The notes beneath the pieces are model-generated. The model searched no databases, had not been told where the DNA came from, and saw only the letters and a program-made list of their open reading frames with translations. A stretch of 15,403 nt of DNA from Caryophanales bacterium UBA970 (GTDB taxonomy: Bacteria; Bacillota_I; Bacilli_A; RFN20; CAG-826): assembly GCA_002292805.1 (NCBI GenBank), contig DBCA01000024.1:3570-18972 (forward strand), in the 5' to 3' direction. Both the position numbers and the translations under genes were made by a program. Below, one piece after another: positions 14,901 through 15,403 of the stretch (positions are counted from its first letter, which is position 1; every line of letters starts with the position of its first letter).

Positions 14901-15403
14901 GACTCGTCGATTGTTTCTAAAATTTGATTAATTTCTGGTTGCGATGTTGGTGAGAAAATCGTATCAATTAAAAACGCAGTATCCGTATTGCCATTTAGAA
15001 TTGGCGTTAATATGCCAGAGCGAATCACTCCATTAAAAATATCACCTAGATAGCCAAGTTCATCTTCCCAAACCAAATCATCAAGATCAATTAATGAAGG
15101 ATCTAAGTAACTGGAAACTTCATCAAGATTTAATCCAATTGTGACGGCAATCGGTAAAATCTTCATGATTAAAACCGACCCAGTTAATGAGGTGATGAGA
15201 TTGGTCACTAAATCTTCTGAAAGTAATAATGATGTGTCAATGGTGGTAAAGGTACTGTCTATGGCACCGCTTCCTAACAAGGTCGCAGCAATATCAACCA
15301 CTGATCCCAATTCATTTGCTAACGTCAATCGATAGGCATCTAAATCCTGACCAGAAACAAAATCCATTAACGCAGAATCAATACTCAATCCATCATCAGT
15401 TAA
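8942..15403 (-). CDS. Giant acidic modular repeat protein, probably secreted or surface; N-terminus beyond window
   Basis: I do not recognise a named family. The frame is open to the right edge: LTDDG precedes the TTG at 15388, so the start is outside and at least 2153 residues are encoded. Numbering from the window edge, about 19 degenerate modules of 80-140 residues each begin with Ser, then hydrophobic residues, often Pro, then more hydrophobics (LPAIVENLL, IPAVLFKLV, PAIGNLFGN). Many then show a Trp followed by (G)E(I/L) and a hydrophobic helix. Eight superunits of A plus B modules fill residues 415 onward. The first 250 residues hold about 42 Asp/Glu against 6 Lys/Arg, and I saw no cysteine. 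Two Asp/Asn loops resemble calcium sites. The C-terminus (ITYAFGA) has no LPxTG, membrane helix or basic tail, so any anchor or signal peptide must be at the missing N-terminus. Composition and length suggest an extracellular fibre or adhesin; function unknown. It is followed by mrp after five bases. Confidence 0.85.
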   Translation of the reverse strand, partial: LTDDGLSIDSALMDFVSGQDLDAYRLTLANELGSVVDIAATLLGSGAIDSTFTTIDTSLLLSEDLVTNLITSLTGSVLIMKILPIAVTIGLNLDEVSSYLDPSLIDLDDLVWEDELGYLGDIFNGVIRSGILTPILNGNTDTAFLIDTIFSPTSQPEINQILETIDESPFLSQVIPAVLFKLVEDELAAGGPVGGVGLSTFLPTEWEEYESIQFGSELNLIYDLVYELTSEVDGLFDLLLPAQDSPQPLGRKQVDEPATPSIIDLLSEHLDLFVEVLIGEVNTVGEPINNNPTTGKSINRQSLLDSDLIMNALPAIVENLLLPTLTSVAGESFDDTSLNQLIEDFNSGDVGDVRLDYKAEFGGIFSILDAVISNETLIGLLEPEPGETLDILGLIEDGEFRKGLKTDLIPALDRSQIIFAVVPGILESTLTGAGLDDFLGLLSLTSADLNFEFTSLSRELIIVIDMLGYAFNVLDASSDLLNQFPTIAYDLIGLLDNIYLSDIINKNPITNNKTTNYNQMIKGIFTLVEGIGIDEDDIDVGFNQVVPVGQENGWTTTFIDTNNNDKLDSLDTVSYAGENYQLVNFLKTALESGLLEISGDIFAALDDLTTGSEDVDDPNVATLYKIFAYADRSEIIAASFGGILDSLFGATGGLLDSDLGTSFRNVTSWTEEGSNLMYLVKQLTNFADGLENIDFLNSDVSMIEELLQGLAASQIFIKPNGDYVFPDFLLDQLTGIADLATYFEDPSPYQSTWDDNPADNFNIVTDDFYAISNQVSTRANWYGVKTMITDGDGDPILNVNGDLQYEFVGGELENIVGFIAELQSVSIADLTSGTGLSGETISDVLLALNNASSLRVLVYNVYDSIFGGSNFDIGSLSLSDTNTFVFLELNQAGRAQQIQATADLLDTISDMGLDGGGSFDIAGFDESTILVVGDLLTILHDAALFNSFKLGRSRLNGDLTVFEQAYQFLLTTATLDTFIYDGLNEAQRVIALYQDMTALDNNFGTDNPDDWDGLDGEIQRFVDIMVSFVNTGIDFTNFGGDAIGDLLNTEVGLGKVEDLLLSMNESIIISPAIGNLFGNVFGSDAFDIGGLTMSDANTNYFNQQPLKSARATEISLILDIYWDINNIGITGGAAFSADLIDPLLFDALLNKMHDSNVFNSFKTGNSYVLDDLTIFEQTVRMILNSSTLDTFIYDEPISANRLLLLQDDIAALENNFGVGLTDDDWTGVNGEINNIIGILESFKETNIDFTNFGGDAIGDLLNTEVGLNKVENLLLSMNDSTLVAPSIGNLFGNIFDSDSFNINGLTMSDANTPFFNEEANRETRGVEISLILDIYTDINSIGLSGGAAFSSDLIHPILFDDLLKKMHSSNVFNSFKLGNSYVSEDLTIFEQTVRMILNTSTIDTFVYDGEINSARLGFLQEDMSVMVNNFGNLSITDDWAGETGEISKIVAILSAFKNLDLDFSSFSGPGSSESLASLIDTPAGLTKIENLLLAMNDSLIVYPAIPNLFSNMLAGGDFSSIGVNFAMANFRYRGNRNNPISPLVDDIYLPYEPTEISAILSIFSDVKVVGNRSYGSIKDLSDEGIDDMANLVTDLYESQVFHQTGPATSLATDLTIFEQMMAKMFKDTGMAALAYDANRLADAPFGNANAKADHLVLNFSTLFPVNNTTHLTDGWLNDGAQVGEITAFFRIFKEFKVALPNLESASSIDPGALSPTSIGRIMAALNYSSLTSDAVKKMVQDAFESIEFGTYTEDNETYELTPVEFLLEDIDVMDYSVLPGTATRVGLIRGLLVGFYDEGDEAYISISGGFNVTSFLNDGGSLFPLVNLLSKSNIFGNHATNILNPSASQTGLTPFNVTTPGSFKTRALTFYNFLNTANVGKYFNYLTTLPTDKEAKVIRVENIFSGDFDEPFEANRLDSFIATISGFTNVSNAANLDEFSAEMRSLIELTYTATGHTITDRAFMVSELSAGFFTDIFKNEYVLVEDTEAPYFGDASNPLKQLNFYDANFDLTNDFQLLNPIEADGIEGALEFLSAIKGISNPPSSTDVTAMESALIKMGSRANLLVPGGPYPIATDFTTWSDAKISQIAQLFYGARIVTNTGFDGLSALIITMTTPNPITNPSGILTILSQQPYEDDFVFEIEAEKITYAFGA
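11210..11251 (-). repeat. 42-bp exact direct repeat, copy 1
   Basis: Identical base for base to 11852-11893, 642 bp away. It encodes the LTIFEQTVRMILN block of a B module. Identity at silent positions points to recent duplication or gene conversion. Confidence 0.9.
11852..11893 (-). repeat. 42-bp exact direct repeat, copy 2
   Basis: Second copy of 11210-11251 in the same frame and orientation, one superunit upstream in the giant gene. A related but diverged version lies near 12512 and another near 10547. Confidence 0.9.
12998..13036 (-). other. Asp/Gly-rich loop, possible calcium site, in the giant protein
   Basis: DGDGDPILNVNGD lies between the module Trp at 13061-13063 and the GGEL motif that follows. 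The DxDxD start resembles calcium-binding loops, but the rest does not fit a canonical EF-hand. It occupies the same position in its module as the loop at 13691-13726. Confidence 0.35.
13691..13726 (-). other. EF-hand/dockerin-like calcium loop in the giant protein
   Basis: DTNNNDKLDSLD places Asp/Asn at loop positions 1, 3, 5, 9 and 12, the pattern of an EF-hand or dockerin calcium loop. It sits between the module Trp (13742-13744) and the following hydrophobic helix. Calcium binding is inferred from the pattern only. Confidence 0.5.

Larger units (their letters stand above)
9100..15180 (-). repeat. Array of about 19 degenerate protein modules, eight A+B superunits
   Basis: Using the leading Ser (or its aligned residue) as anchor, A modules begin at 14161, 13507, 12853, 12208, 11566, 10912, 10222 and 9520, spaced 218, 218, 215, 214, 218, 230 and 234 codons. 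B modules begin at 13903, 13267, 12580, 11941, 11299, 10612, 9910 and 9226, spaced 212, 229, 213, 214, 229, 234 and 228 codons. Three further anchors at 15178, 14902 and 14488 are less regular. The spacing was read by eye from matching motifs such as DRSEII, DRSQII, DRAFMV, and SNVF, SQVF, SNIF. Confidence 0.75.

Noticed and set aside
15386..15388. TTG at 15388 as the true start of the giant gene
   Set aside because: The same frame stays open to the window edge (LTDDG before it), no ribosome binding site or signal peptide follows, and the sequence there is already repeat-like.

Overview
The window looks like a chromosomal segment of a low-GC bacterium on the Bacillota / wall-less Mollicutes side of the tree. 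The sequence is AT-rich, and the genes are packed with overlaps or gaps of a few bases. TGA ends gmk, the rqcH-like gene and mrp, and every tryptophan I read is TGG, so the standard bacterial code is in use, not the UGA=Trp code of Mycoplasma/Spiroplasma. A divergent rqcH-like gene beside gmk-priA recalls the Bacillus yloA...gmk-rpoZ-coaBC-priA neighbourhood, but rpoZ and coaBC are missing between gmk and priA. An Acholeplasma- or Izemoplasma-like lineage would fit; that is inference, not proof.

Layout. 1-2191 (minus): gmk, then priA, joined by an ATGA overlap; priA runs off the left edge. 2192-2262: a 71-bp divergent promoter region. 2263-3564 (plus): a compact RqcH/NFACT-type protein. 3558-4615 (minus): ppa then trmL, convergent with and overlapping the rqcH-like gene. 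4616-4685: a second divergent promoter region. 4686-5192 (plus): a thioredoxin-like lipoprotein. 5297-6937 (plus): a uridine-kinase-like nucleoside kinase with a threonyl-tRNA-synthetase-like N-terminus. 6934-15403 (minus): a probable operon in which a giant repeat protein gene (entering from beyond the right edge) is followed by mrp and a PepP-type aminopeptidase with gaps of 5 and 2 bases. No stretch over 300 bases lacks a gene; no tRNA, rRNA, CRISPR or insertion sequence was seen.

The left two thirds of the gene set is housekeeping: replication restart (PriA), nucleotide metabolism (Gmk, nucleoside kinase, Ppa), translation quality control and tRNA modification (RqcH-like, TrmL), Fe-S delivery (Mrp) and peptide turnover (PepP). 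The unusual item is the giant gene: at least 2153 residues, strongly acidic, no cysteine seen, and built of about 19 copies of a degenerate module of about 110 residues. In the last two thirds the modules alternate as A and B halves in eight superunits of 212-234 codons. A recurring tryptophan-then-(G)E(I/L) motif marks many modules, and two carry Asp/Asn loops resembling calcium sites between the Trp and the Glu. I do not recognise a named family; a secreted or surface fibre/adhesin-like protein is the most reasonable guess.

Two plus-strand genes (rqcH-like and lipoprotein) begin exactly six bases after an extended -10 box and have no Shine-Dalgarno sequence, so they look leaderless; gmk is nearly so. 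Other genes have clear Shine-Dalgarno sequences, so both initiation modes appear to coexist.
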